DNA of 20,933 bases from a virus, in the IMG/VR virus record IMGVR_UViG_3300048580_000027, positions 1 to 20,933 of that record. One strand, written 5' to 3'. The number at the start of each line of letters is the position of its first letter. The stretch's first letter is position 1. Below are positions 1 through 7,302 of this stretch, piece after piece. Under the pieces are notes generated by a model, which searched no databases, had not been told where the DNA came from, and saw only the letters and a program-made list of their open reading frames with translations. Made by a program: the position numbers and the translations under genes.

Positions 1-654
1 CGCCGTGGCTCGTACTACTGGACCGGAATCCACCCAGAAGTTTCACACGACCTCCGTGCGGAGTCGGGTAACCTCGGATGGAACTTCGTCCACGCACAGA
101 GCGCACCAGCCGTAGACAACATCTGGGCTGGAGAGATCGGCGACTACGAAGGCGCGTTCTTCGTTGAGTCACCACGTCTCTACAATGCAAAGACTGGTGC
201 AGACCAGACTCCTCTCGCTACAACCGCTGTAACTGTTGCTGGTACTTCCGGTGGCTTCACCCTCGGTGTTGCTTCTTCGGCTGTTATCGCAACCCGTGCT
301 GAGGTTGGCGACAAGATCTCCGGAACTGGCATTGCAACAGGCGCGTTGATCTCCGCGATCAGCACCTCTGGCAATACCACAACCTTCACGGTCAGCATCG
401 CTCACACTGCTCCTGTCACAGCGACAACTGTTGTCACGGTAACTCCTGTTACCCGTGTCTTCAACACCATCGTATGCGGTGCTCAGGCAATGGCAGAAGC
501 TGTTGCTGAAGAGCCACACGTCGTTATCGGTAACGTCACTGACAAGTTGATGCGCTTCCGCCCAATGGGCTGGTACGGCGTTCTCGGCTTCGCAGTCTAC
601 CGCGACGAGGCACTCTTCCGCATTACCTCTGGTTCCTCAATCGCTGCTCTCTAG
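1..654 (+). CDS. Major capsid protein, N4-gp56-like, C-terminal part
   Basis: The frame is open from the first base, so this is the last 217 residues of a gene starting upstream. The visible motif order IHPEVSHDLRAE (residues 10-21), GEIGDYEGAFFVESPRL (44-60) and a late VCGAQAMAEA (158-167) matches the C-terminal half of the N4-gp56 family of HK97-fold major capsid proteins, as I recall that family. The protein would form the icosahedral shell. Between the ESPRL segment and the GAQA helix sits about 80 residues rich in Thr, Val, Ala and Gly (about 70-152), longer than I expect for the family and resembling an inserted beta-sandwich. It heads the head and tail operon and is followed by a stem-loop. 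The family call is from recalled motifs, not a search. Confidence 0.78.
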   Translation, partial: RRGSYYWTGIHPEVSHDLRAESGNLGWNFVHAQSAPAVDNIWAGEIGDYEGAFFVESPRLYNAKTGADQTPLATTAVTVAGTSGGFTLGVASSAVIATRAEVGDKISGTGIATGALISAISTSGNTTTFTVSIAHTAPVTATTVVTVTPVTRVFNTIVCGAQAMAEAVAEEPHVVIGNVTDKLMRFRPMGWYGVLGFAVYRDEALFRITSGSSIAAL

Positions 655-661
655 TTGATTG

Positions 662-693
662 ACTGGTGGGCTAGGGCAACCTAGCCTACTGGT
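662..693 (+). promoter_or_regulatory. Long stem-loop with GCAA tetraloop after the capsid gene
   Basis: The core is a perfect 7-bp stem GGCTAGG/CCTAGCC closed by the loop GCAA (676-679), a GNRA tetraloop. The stem extends outward to about 14 pairs with several G-U wobbles. No T-tract follows, so it is not a classical intrinsic terminator. It lies in the 62-base gap between the capsid gene and the next gene, where a stem-loop could protect the capsid mRNA 3' end or dampen read-through. Confidence 0.65.
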
Positions 694-716
694 AAGTTCA
701 CTAGAAAGGGACTGAT

Positions 717-989
717 ATGGCCGAATGGCTTTTTACAACTCCAACTGTGGAGGAAGGTCCTGCTGGGACGCATCGACTGTTTGAGTTTTTCAAGATCGAC
801 AGAGGCATCACCATCGTCCTCAAGCCTACTGGTGGATACGCACAGATTCGATACCCAGAAGATGAAGACCTAACATTCTACCCGGTTGCATACCGAGGTG
901 GATATGAATACACGGTGGACGATACAACCAAGGCGAATCTTATCGCCGGTGGTGTAGGTGTAACGGAGGCTAACTTTCAAGAACTATGA
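717..989 (+). CDS. Hypothetical phage protein, head region
   Basis: This gene encodes 90 residues and starts at ATG, with AGAAAGGGA upstream as ribosome binding site. The protein is soluble and acidic in its second half, with alternating short hydrophobic and polar stretches that suggest a beta-rich fold (ITIVLKPTGGYAQIRYP at about 31-47). I see no catalytic motif, membrane segment or metal-binding cluster. It is the first gene after the capsid protein and overlaps the next gene by four bases, so it belongs to the head-completion operon. A small virion component is plausible from position alone; the function is unknown. Confidence 0.72.
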   Translation: MAEWLFTTPTVEEGPAGTHRLFEFFKIDRGITIVLKPTGGYAQIRYPEDEDLTFYPVAYRGGYEYTVDDTTKANLIAGGVGVTEANFQEL

Positions 990-1297
990 AGCACTGGGAA
1001 GCCCATCCTGAGTATGTAGAGGGGTGCTTTGGATGCAAGGGTTTGACCCTCAGTATGAATGCCGGTGACGCTGATAGTCGTCGAGTGATGACTAACAAGA
1101 AGTTCAACCGGGAGCTTGAAGCTTACAAGGAAGCTAGAGCTCAAGGTATCCAGCCAGCTGGTACCTCGATGGGAAAGATCGAAGAAGCTGTAAAAGCGTC
1201 AGAGACATTGGGCAGAGCATACGATGCTCAGAAGATGCCTCCGGCAAAGCACATCAACAAAAAATCAGCAGAGGTAATGAAAGAACTAGGAGTATAA
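986..1297 (+). CDS. Small phage protein with Cys pair near the N-terminus
   Basis: This gene encodes 103 residues and begins inside the previous stop codon through an ATGA overlap, so translation is probably coupled. The N-terminus holds HPEYVEGCFGCKG, a CxxC pair preceded by a histidine at residue 7, which could bind a metal or form a disulfide. The rest is Lys/Glu/Ala-rich and probably helical (residues 30-100). Similar small proteins beginning 'HPE-VEGCFGCK' sit next to structural genes in actinophages, as I recall, but I know no function. The next gene starts one base after its stop. Confidence 0.72.
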   Translation: MKHWEAHPEYVEGCFGCKGLTLSMNAGDADSRRVMTNKKFNRELEAYKEARAQGIQPAGTSMGKIEEAVKASETLGRAYDAQKMPPAKHINKKSAEVMKELGV

Positions 1298-1298
1298 A

Positions 1299-1445
1299 AT
1301 GCCAATGGTAGGCGATAAGAAGTTCCCATACACAGCCAAGGGTAAGAAGATGGCGAAGATGGAAGAGAAGCGAATGGCTAAGAAGGCACCAGTAAAGAAG
1401 ATGGCAAAGAAGGCTGTCGCTAAGAAGATGGGCAAGAAGAAGTAA
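1299..1445 (+). CDS. Tiny Lys-rich protein of the 'FPYT' type
   Basis: This is a 48-residue reading frame from ATG 1299 to TAA 1445. The protein begins MPMVGDKKFPYTAKGKK and continues as a repeated MAKK/KKMAK pattern, with close to half of its residues Lys. The opening resembles tiny proteins often found beside head genes of aquatic phages. It has no hydrophobic core and is probably disordered and nucleic-acid binding. It lies between two coupled genes; its stop overlaps the next ATG by one base (TAATG). The regular start and stop overlaps on both sides are the best evidence that it is real. Confidence 0.7.
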   Translation: MPMVGDKKFPYTAKGKKMAKMEEKRMAKKAPVKKMAKKAVAKKMGKKK

Positions 1446-1642
1446 TGATGCGCTCAACACGTATTGGCGAGATGAAAGAATCTCGATCAAGCGCCAATAG
1501 AGCCAAGGAGCTTGAGATGGCTCGCCGAGCAGAAGAAGCTTTCCGCAAAAGAATGGAAAGTGGAAAAGTGAAGGACATCAACAAGCTTCGCAAGAAGATT
1601 GCTGACAGATATGGCTACTGGCCGAATGGAATGACTGACTAA
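1445..1642 (+). CDS. Small basic helical protein
   Basis: This gene encodes 65 residues and begins at the ATG sharing a base with the preceding stop (TAATG). A second in-frame ATG follows at once, so either Met can be the start. The sequence is highly charged and probably helical (RAKELEMARRAEEAFRKRM at about residues 19-37), ending with RYGYWPNGMTD. I recognise no family. Its place in a chain of single-base overlaps with other basic proteins suggests a structural or DNA-associated role, which is inference. Confidence 0.68.
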   Translation: MMRSTRIGEMKESRSSANRAKELEMARRAEEAFRKRMESGKVKDINKLRKKIADRYGYWPNGMTD

Positions 1643-1824
1643 TGAAAAAGAAAGCAGCAGCCAAGAAGGTTGCCAAAGTTATGCGAGAGTATAAGGCAGG
1701 GACATTGCACGCTGGGAAGGATCCTAAGGGTCCAAAGAAAGCTCCTATCGTCAAGTCTCGCAAGCAGGCTGTTGCTATCGCACTAAGTCAAGCAGGGATG
1801 GCTCGACGTGGAAAGAAAAAGTAA
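1642..1824 (+). CDS. DUF6496-like Lys-rich protein
   Basis: This gene encodes 60 residues and starts at the ATG of a TAATG overlap. The order KVMREYKAGTLHAGK, then KKAPIVKSRKQAVAIALSQAG, matches the DUF6496 pattern as I recall it: a conserved vM-EfK-G-LHSG followed by VkSRKQAiAIALSeAG. The family is small, basic, of unknown function, and occurs in phages and bacteria. The flanks are Lys-rich (MKKKAAAKK and RRGKKK). The next gene starts at a GTG inside its last 17 bases. Confidence 0.75.
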   Translation: MKKKAAAKKVAKVMREYKAGTLHAGKDPKGPKKAPIVKSRKQAVAIALSQAGMARRGKKK

Positions 1825-2104
1825 GAAGGATCCTCGCCTAGAGCGAGCTGGCGTTTCCGGGTTCAACAAGCCAAAGCGCACACCGAACCACCCAAAGAAG
1901 TCACACGTAGTTGTGGCGAAGGTGGGGAGCCAAGTCAAGACTATTCGATTTGGTGAACAGGGCGCAAAGACTGCCGGTGCTCCAAAGGCTGGGGAGTCTG
2001 AAAGAATGAAAATGAAGCGCAAGAGCTTCAAGGCTCGTCACTCAAAGAACATTGCCAAGGGCAAGATGAGTGCGGCTTACTGGGCTGACAAGGTGAAGTG
2101 GTAA
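1808..2104 (+). CDS. Basic phage protein with RHSKNIAKGKMSAAYWA motif
   Basis: This gene encodes 98 residues and starts at GTG 1808, overlapping the preceding coding end by 17 bases; no ATG lies between it and the first conserved residues. The middle has a short beta-like segment (KSHVVVAKVGSQVKTIRFGEQG at about 30-51). The C-terminus (FKARHSKNIAKGKMSAAYWADKVKW) looks like a conserved motif that I recall in phage proteins of unknown function. The protein is strongly basic. Its stop overlaps the next ATG (TAATG). It is likely virion-associated, judged from position and from company with the other basic mini-proteins. Confidence 0.73.
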   Translation: MERKSKKDPRLERAGVSGFNKPKRTPNHPKKSHVVVAKVGSQVKTIRFGEQGAKTAGAPKAGESERMKMKRKSFKARHSKNIAKGKMSAAYWADKVKW

Positions 2105-2499
2105 TGGCATACACAAAGCCAGCACTTCGTGAGTCTATCAAGAAGCGCATACTCGCAGGCACAAAGGGTGGCAAGGCAGGTCAATGGTCTGCCCGAAAGG
2201 CTCAGCTTGTCGCCCAAGCCTACGAGAAAGCAGGTGGCGGTTACACCGGATCTAAGACCAAGAAGCAAGCCTCACTGTCCAAGTGGACAAAAGAGGATTG
2301 GGGTACGAAGTCCGGCAAGCCTAGCACTCAAGGCAAAGAAGCCACAGGAGAGCGCTACCTTCCCCGCAAGGCACGTGAGGCTATGTCTGCATCTGAGTAC
2401 GCAAAGACATCAGCCAAGAAGCGAGCTGACCTCAAGAAGGGTAAGCAGTTCTCCAAACAACCAAAGTCTATCGCAAAGAAAGCAGCAAGGTTTAGATAA
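2104..2499 (+). CDS. DUF5872-like protein
   Basis: This gene encodes 131 residues. I chose ATG 2104, which overlaps the preceding stop by one base; a GTG two codons earlier is in frame but less likely. The pattern LRESIKKRILAGTKGGKAGQWSARKAQL, then YEKAGGGYTG, then SLSKWTKEDW, with a YLPRKA segment later, matches DUF5872 as I recall it, a small basic family of unknown function in phages and giant viruses. The C-terminus is Lys/Ala-rich and probably disordered. It belongs to the run of basic genes between capsid and adaptor. Confidence 0.78.
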   Translation: MAYTKPALRESIKKRILAGTKGGKAGQWSARKAQLVAQAYEKAGGGYTGSKTKKQASLSKWTKEDWGTKSGKPSTQGKEATGERYLPRKAREAMSASEYAKTSAKKRADLKKGKQFSKQPKSIAKKAARFR

Positions 2500-2774
2500 T
2501 GGCCACAGGCACAGCAGGTAGTTCATTTGCTAGCGAGCTCAATAGGCTCGCCAATGGTGGGACATATCCGGCTATCTCGGCATACCTCGCTCCTACTCAG
2601 GCAGCTAATGTCTACGCAGGAACTACTGGTCTTGCCCTTATCGGAGCCCTCAACAAGAAAGCAGATGCCAATCGTCAGCCTAATGAATACAAGGCTCTTG
2701 GCGGAATCTGCAACGAACTAGCAGGAACAACTGGACTTTCCCCTGTCGATGCCCTAAGGAGTATCAACCTATGA
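2499..2774 (+). CDS. Small Ala/Asn-rich phage structural-region protein
   Basis: This gene encodes 91 residues and starts at the ATG of a TAATG overlap. Unlike the five genes before it, the protein is not Lys-rich. It has FASELNRLANGGTYP at about residues 10-24 and AANVYAGTTGLALIGALN at about 35-52, probably helical with a glycine turn. Similar short proteins occur just before head-tail adaptor genes in aquatic phages, from memory. Its last bases carry AAGGAG, the ribosome binding site for the next gene, which it overlaps by four bases. The function is unknown. Confidence 0.72.
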   Translation: MATGTAGSSFASELNRLANGGTYPAISAYLAPTQAANVYAGTTGLALIGALNKKADANRQPNEYKALGGICNELAGTTGLSPVDALRSINL

Positions 2775-3691
2775 GTGCTACACTAGGCACGATGATCGAT
2801 GAGGTTATGATCAACCTCGCTGGGTACACTATCAACCAAGATCGCAGCACCTACCTGACTGCTGCCGTTACAAGCCTCACCTCGCCTTCTTCCGACCCAA
2901 CCATCCTCAGCCTCCACTCTACCGACAACGTCGGAAAGGGAATTATTGAGATCGGAACCGAGTTGATGTGGGTAGACTCGTTTGACCGTGTGGCGAACAC
3001 GGCAACGATTGCGCCATTTGGTAGGGGGTACCTTGGCACCAGTGCAACAACTCACGCTGTTGATGCTCGCGTTACCGTTTCTCCGACTTTCCCAAAGTCC
3101 ACAATCCAAAAGGCTATCAATGATACTATTGGTGCTATGGGTGGGTCCATCAGCGCTGTGAAGCAGACCACATTTACCTGGAACGCAGCGGTCAACACTT
3201 ATGGCTTCAATGGACTTGGAATCGAAAACATCCTCCGTATGATGTGGCAAGACATAGGTCCGTCCGAAGAGTGGATCAACATCCGCCGATGGGACTTTGA
3301 CCCACAGGCAGATACCACAACGTGGGGAGCCGATGCTCAGACTGTTACGATTTATGACTACATTACTGCTGGTCGTACTGTCAAGGTGATGTACGCCACA
3401 GAGCCTAGCACGATGTCTAGCACCTCAGATGTATTTACAACAACCACGGGCTTGCCAGCCTCCTGTCGAGATGTAGTCACCATTGGTGCAGCCTATCGAC
3501 TGATCTCCTACCTTGACCCTGCCCGGGTCTCTCAGACCAGCCCACAGGCTGATGAGATTGACACCAAGCGTCCATTCGGTTCATCCGCAAACGCTACGCG
3601 TCAGCTTTACGCATTGTATACGCAGCGCCTAAACGAAGAGGCAAAGCGTCAACAAAACCTCTATCCCCCACGCGTTCACTATACTCGATAG
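2771..3691 (+). CDS. Head-tail adaptor (connector) candidate
   Basis: This gene encodes 306 residues, with AAGGAG ten bases before the ATG. Residues about 26-112 form a beta-rich module with a recognisable IIEIGTELMWV segment and a GRGYLGTSATTHAVDARV segment, which I recall in virion proteins of actinobacterial phages. The rest alternates helical and beta stretches and ends with an Arg/Gln-rich helix (ALYTQRLNEEAKRQQNLYPP), typical of connector-ring adaptors. Its position after the capsid and before the fibres fits a protein completing the portal vertex. The exact family cannot be settled without a profile search. Confidence 0.6.
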   Translation: MSATLGTMIDEVMINLAGYTINQDRSTYLTAAVTSLTSPSSDPTILSLHSTDNVGKGIIEIGTELMWVDSFDRVANTATIAPFGRGYLGTSATTHAVDARVTVSPTFPKSTIQKAINDTIGAMGGSISAVKQTTFTWNAAVNTYGFNGLGIENILRMMWQDIGPSEEWINIRRWDFDPQADTTTWGADAQTVTIYDYITAGRTVKVMYATEPSTMSSTSDVFTTTTGLPASCRDVVTIGAAYRLISYLDPARVSQTSPQADEIDTKRPFGSSANATRQLYALYTQRLNEEAKRQQNLYPPRVHYTR

Positions 3692-3699
3692 GAACCTGA

Positions 3700-5757
3700 A
3701 TGACAACACGCCAATACTCATCCCGCTCTCAGCAGTCGACGCTGACTGGCACAGTTACTGCTGGTGCTTCGTCGATTACTGTTGTCTCTGGCACAGCCCT
3801 CCTTGGTGGTGTTACCATCCCAGCAGGGCGTACCTTCACTTTGGTCATTGACCCTGATACAGCCCTCGAGGAGATTGTTGATGCTACTGCGGTCTCTACA
3901 AACACTTTCACGATCACGCGTGCTATCGATGGTTCCTCGGCGCAGTCTCACTCGGCTGGTGCAGTTGTTCGCCATATGGCTATCGGTAGAGATTATCGTG
4001 ATGCTAACCTTCACGCAGAAGCTGATGCCTCTTACAATGATGGCAGTGGTAATGCTCACACAATGCACGGCATTGGTGCTGGAGAAGGCGTTGTCGTCGG
4101 TACTCTCAAGACGCAAACTCTAACTAACAAGACTCTTACTGCTCCTACAATCTCTGACCCAGTATTTACTGGTACGCCTACGGCTCCATCCTCAATCGTC
4201 TTCGAGGGTACCAATGCTGACCCATTTGAGACTACCCTTACGGTGGCTGAGCCAACTCAGGACAACACCATCACCTTGCCAGATGTAACTGGTACGGTGA
4301 CAATCAACTCTGCTACCCAGACCCTGACCAACAAGACCCTGACAAGCCCTGTTATCTCTGGCACACCGGTCATCACCGGTTTGTCCTCAGCAGGTATGGT
4401 CTCATCTTCGGCTGCTCCAAAGGACTATGTAGATTCTATCCTTGGCTCCGCTACGGCTGCTTCTACCTCTGCAGCTGCTGCTAATACCTCAGCGATTGCT
4501 GCTAGCACCAGCGCAGCCAGTGCCTCTGCTAGCGCCTCTGCTGCCTCTACAAGTGCTGCTGCAGCCAATACAAGTGCTATTGCTGCTACAACATCTGTCG
4601 CTGCAGCCAACACCTCTGCTATCGCAGCCAGCACTTCCGCAGCGTCTGCTCTAGTTAGTGCTACCTCTGCTAGTGCCTCAATGGCTGCAGTCGCAGCAAA
4701 TGCTGCTTCGGCTACCACATCTGCTGCTGCCGCTAATACATCTGCCATAGCAGCCTCGACTTCTGCAGCAAGTGCATCTGCTTCCGCTGCTGCTGCTAAC
4801 ACGTCTGCTATCGCTGCGTCTACCGCTGTGGCCAATGTTGCTGCTGCATCGACCAGTGCTGCTGCTGCGAATACCAGCGCAGTCAATGCTTCTACCTCGG
4901 CAGCAAGTGCATCGGTATCGGCTGCTGCAGCCTCTACCTCTGCTGCCGGTGCTTCGGTTAGCGCAAGTTCTGCTACCGCAGCAGTAGCCTCTATCGAGGC
5001 GTTCTCGATTGCTGCATCTACATCTGCTGCTAGCGCAGCTGCCTCAGCATCTGCTGCAAGTACCAGTTCCGCTAGTGCAAACACTTCGGCTGCTAACGCC
5101 AACACTTCGGCTGTGGCTGCTAGCACTTCTGCTGCTAACGCTGCTGCATCCTACGACTCATTTGATGACCGATACCTCGGAGCAAAGTCAACTCCCCCAT
5201 TAGTAGACAACGACGGCAATCCGCTTCTTACGGGTGCTCTGTACTGGAACACGGTAGATAATCAGATGTACGTCTGGTCAGGTTCTGCCTGGGGTGGTAT
5301 CTCATCTACTGCTCAAATCTTCCGATACAAGTATACCGCTGCTGGAGGAGAAACCTCTGAGTCAGGTCCAGACGACAATGGTCTGACCCTTAGCTACATT
5401 GTTGGCAAGGAGCAGGTCTACCTCAATGGTGTTCTATTGGTGCGCGGTACTGATTATGTGGCTACCAATGGAACCTCTATCGCATCTCTTAGCCCAGCAT
5501 TGGCTGCTAGCGACATCCTTGAGATTATCACCTTTACAGCATTTGACCTGACCACAGCACTCGATATTGACTTGCTAGAGGCTAAGGGTGACCTTATCTC
5601 AGCTAGCACTGCTGGTACTCCAGCACGTCTAGCACTTGGAACAAACGGGTACTTCCTCAGCGTTGATATCTCTACGGCAACAGGATTGGCTTGGGCAGAA
5701 GTGCCTGAACCAGATTTAGACTCAGTTGAAATCAAGTCCATTATGGGCGTCTACTAA
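3700..5757 (+). CDS. Tail fibre protein with long Ala/Ser/Thr heptad repeat
   Basis: This gene encodes 685 residues. The N-terminal part (about 1-110) has the beta-rich attachment module seen in many phage fibres. It is followed by two copies of a TLTNKTLT motif (about residues 137-144 and 207-214), common in aquatic phage fibres. Residues about 248-486 are an uninterrupted low-complexity stretch of units such as NTSAIAA and STSAASA with a seven-residue period, typical of phage tail fibre repeats that form a trimeric shaft. After the shaft come FDDRYLGAKS, a small beta domain with ALYWNTVDNQMYVWSGSAW, and a C-terminal domain. It most likely reaches for the host receptor. Confidence 0.85.
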   Translation: MTTRQYSSRSQQSTLTGTVTAGASSITVVSGTALLGGVTIPAGRTFTLVIDPDTALEEIVDATAVSTNTFTITRAIDGSSAQSHSAGAVVRHMAIGRDYRDANLHAEADASYNDGSGNAHTMHGIGAGEGVVVGTLKTQTLTNKTLTAPTISDPVFTGTPTAPSSIVFEGTNADPFETTLTVAEPTQDNTITLPDVTGTVTINSATQTLTNKTLTSPVISGTPVITGLSSAGMVSSSAAPKDYVDSILGSATAASTSAAAANTSAIAASTSAASASASASAASTSAAAANTSAIAATTSVAAANTSAIAASTSAASALVSATSASASMAAVAANAASATTSAAAANTSAIAASTSAASASASAAAANTSAIAASTAVANVAAASTSAAAANTSAVNASTSAASASVSAAAASTSAAGASVSASSATAAVASIEAFSIAASTSAASAAASASAASTSSASANTSAANANTSAVAASTSAANAAASYDSFDDRYLGAKSTPPLVDNDGNPLLTGALYWNTVDNQMYVWSGSAWGGISSTAQIFRYKYTAAGGETSESGPDDNGLTLSYIVGKEQVYLNGVLLVRGTDYVATNGTSIASLSPALAASDILEIITFTAFDLTTALDIDLLEAKGDLISASTAGTPARLALGTNGYFLSVDISTATGLAWAEVPEPDLDSVEIKSIMGVY

Positions 5758-5773
5758 GAAAGGGCAGTAACTA

Positions 5774-6088
5774 ATGGCTGTCGTATCACAAGCGCTGGCA
5801 AGAACAGCAGCATCAACAGCAGAAACCGACCTCTATACGGTCCCTAACTCAACAACCACAACGGTGGTTACCGATATTGTTGTAACTAATACAACTACTT
5901 CGGCTGCTACATTTACTATCAAACTTGATACAGTTAGCATTGCTCAGGGTACTTCCGTACCGGCATCTGACTCAGTATTCATTACTCTCAAGCAAGTACT
6001 TCCCGCTAATGCTACGCCAAAGAAGATTCGTGGAAATGCATCTACTACTGGTGTCAACTTCCACATTTCAGGAGTGGAGATTAGCTAA
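5774..6088 (+). CDS. Small beta-rich accessory tail protein
   Basis: This gene encodes 104 residues. The sequence is almost entirely Thr/Val/Ser beta-strand-like (TTTTVVTDIVVTNTTT and TFTIKLDTVSI), with the feel of a single beta-sandwich domain. Related proteins that start with 'LYTVP-STTT' accompany tail fibres in phage genomes, as I recall. It starts 16 bases after the fibre stop, with a weak AAAGGGC ribosome binding site, and its own stop overlaps the Gly-rich adhesin start (TAATG). A fibre tip, collar or decoration role is inferred from context only. Confidence 0.7.
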   Translation: MAVVSQALARTAASTAETDLYTVPNSTTTTVVTDIVVTNTTTSAATFTIKLDTVSIAQGTSVPASDSVFITLKQVLPANATPKKIRGNASTTGVNFHISGVEIS

Positions 6089-6924
6089 TGACTCCCGTCT
6101 ATAAAGCATCTCAAGCCGGAACTTTTGTAACTCCAAAATTTCTTTACGCCAGGGCTAGTGCTACACCTACATATCAACTTCCTGAGCTAACGGTTGATTT
6201 TCTTGTTATTGCCGGAGGAGCAGGAGGGGGAAGCGGATATCCTTGGGGTCCAGCTGGAAATGGTGGTGGAGGAGGCGCTGGTGGACTTAGAACAACAGTT
6301 GGAACATCCGGAGCAGCATCTACGTCTGAAAGTCGTATTAGCATAGTTTCTGGAACTGCGTATACGGTAACCGTTGGCGGTGGTGGGGCCGTAAACACAA
6401 ATGGTGGAAATAGTATATTTTCGACAATTACATCTACTGGCGGTGGACGCGGTGGTAGTAGTTATTCTACTACTCCAAATACTGGTGGTTCCGGAGGTGG
6501 TGGTTCGCAAGAACCGCAAAGCGGAGCAGGTGGAACCGCTAATCAAGGAAGAAGTGGCGCTTCTGGAGTGTATGATGGTTACTCTGGCGGAGGTGGTGGT
6601 TCTAATACTGCTGGTTCTGCCTCTAATGGAGGTTCCGGTACCAATTGTTCTATTGATGGTGTAACCCGGGCGGCTGGCGGCGGAGGTGGAAATGGTTCTA
6701 GCGCTTCTGCAAATACTGGAACTGGCGGAGGTGGAGGCGGCTCATATGAGTCACCAAGCGCAAAAGCAGGTGGTTCTGGAATTATTATACTTCGGTATCC
6801 AAACGTTTATACATTGGTAACATCAAATGGTATTACTCAAACTACAAGCACTACAGCAAATTTGAAAATAACTACAATTACGGCAGCCGGTACAACCGAC
6901 ACGGTTACCTGGCAAGTAGCATAA
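6088..6924 (+). CDS. Glycine-rich adhesin-like tail protein, copy 1
   Basis: This gene encodes 278 residues. A short N-terminal lead is followed by FLVIAGGAGGGSG (about 33-45) and repeated runs of Gly separated by Ser/Thr/Asn (about 40-225), then a short C-terminal beta domain after SGIIILRYPN. This is the architecture of Gly-rich phage tip adhesins, in which polyglycine-II helices pack in a sandwich and the loops bind the receptor, as known for the gp38 adhesin of phage S16. The codons used for Gly vary, so it is not a simple nucleotide repeat. The next gene begins 12 bases downstream. A second Gly-rich gene follows at 7810-8619. Confidence 0.78.
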   Translation: MTPVYKASQAGTFVTPKFLYARASATPTYQLPELTVDFLVIAGGAGGGSGYPWGPAGNGGGGGAGGLRTTVGTSGAASTSESRISIVSGTAYTVTVGGGGAVNTNGGNSIFSTITSTGGGRGGSSYSTTPNTGGSGGGGSQEPQSGAGGTANQGRSGASGVYDGYSGGGGGSNTAGSASNGGSGTNCSIDGVTRAAGGGGGNGSSASANTGTGGGGGGSYESPSAKAGGSGIIILRYPNVYTLVTSNGITQTTSTTANLKITTITAAGTTDTVTWQVA

Positions 6925-6936
6925 GAAAGAAAGACA

Positions 6937-7302
6937 ATGGCACACTACGCATATCTTGATGAAAATAATGTAGTTCAAGGAGTATTCGTAGGTAAGGACG
7001 AGCACGAAGTAGTCGACGGCATCTCTGATTGGGAAGTCTATTACGGAGCCAAGCGTACTTCCTACAACACGGTTGGTGGCGTACACGCTACTGGTGGCAC
7101 ACCATTCCGCAAGAACTATGCTGGCATCGGTTATACCTATGACCCAGCACGGGATGCGTTCATCCCACCAAAGCCTTATGAGTCTTGGCTACTCAATGAA
7201 GACTCTTGCCTTTGGGAAGCACCTGTTGCTTGTCCTACTGATGGCAAGCAATATACCTGGGACGATGAAACCCTATCCTGGAAAGAGGTAGTAGATGACT
7301 AA
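6937..7302 (+). CDS. Cyanophage-type 'MAH' tail protein, full length
   Basis: This gene encodes 121 residues: MAHYAYLDENNVVQGVFV at the start, then RTSYNTVGGVHATGG, FRKNYAGIGYTYDPARDAF and IPPKPYESWLLNEDSCLWEAP, ending in YTWDDETLSWKEV. This order is highly characteristic of a small tail protein family found repeatedly in marine T4-like and other aquatic phages, where it is annotated as tail or hypothetical. It follows the Gly-rich adhesin directly, so an accessory role in tip assembly or capping is reasonable. Its last eight bases overlap the next gene. A shorter relative is encoded at 8619-8864. Confidence 0.78.
   Translation: MAHYAYLDENNVVQGVFVGKDEHEVVDGISDWEVYYGAKRTSYNTVGGVHATGGTPFRKNYAGIGYTYDPARDAFIPPKPYESWLLNEDSCLWEAPVACPTDGKQYTWDDETLSWKEVVDD

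Noticed and set aside
2129-2521. Alternative plus-strand frame of 130 codons
   Set aside because: It overlaps the DUF5872-like gene fully. Its Ser/Arg/Pro-rich composition is the frame shadow of a Lys/Ala-rich gene, while the DUF5872 frame has the family pattern and overlap starts.
3764-4123. Leu/Ser-rich 119-codon plus-strand frame inside the fibre gene
   Set aside because: It lies wholly within the fibre N-terminal domain in another frame, without a ribosome binding site, and has shadow-like composition.
4425-5126. Long minus-strand open frame of 233 codons opposite the fibre shaft
   Set aside because: It is an Ala/Val/Glu repeat created by reading the complement of the Ala/Ser/Thr heptads. 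It has no ribosome binding site and mirrors the coding repeat exactly.
4441-5157. Nucleotide repeats that could be taken for a CRISPR or satellite array
   Set aside because: Repeats are imperfect at the DNA level with synonymous variation and keep a seven-codon period in one frame. They are protein-coding heptads.
6174-6546. Minus-strand Pro- and Thr-rich frames opposite the first Gly-rich adhesin
   Set aside because: Pro runs on the reverse strand are the complement of GGN glycine codons; no start signal.
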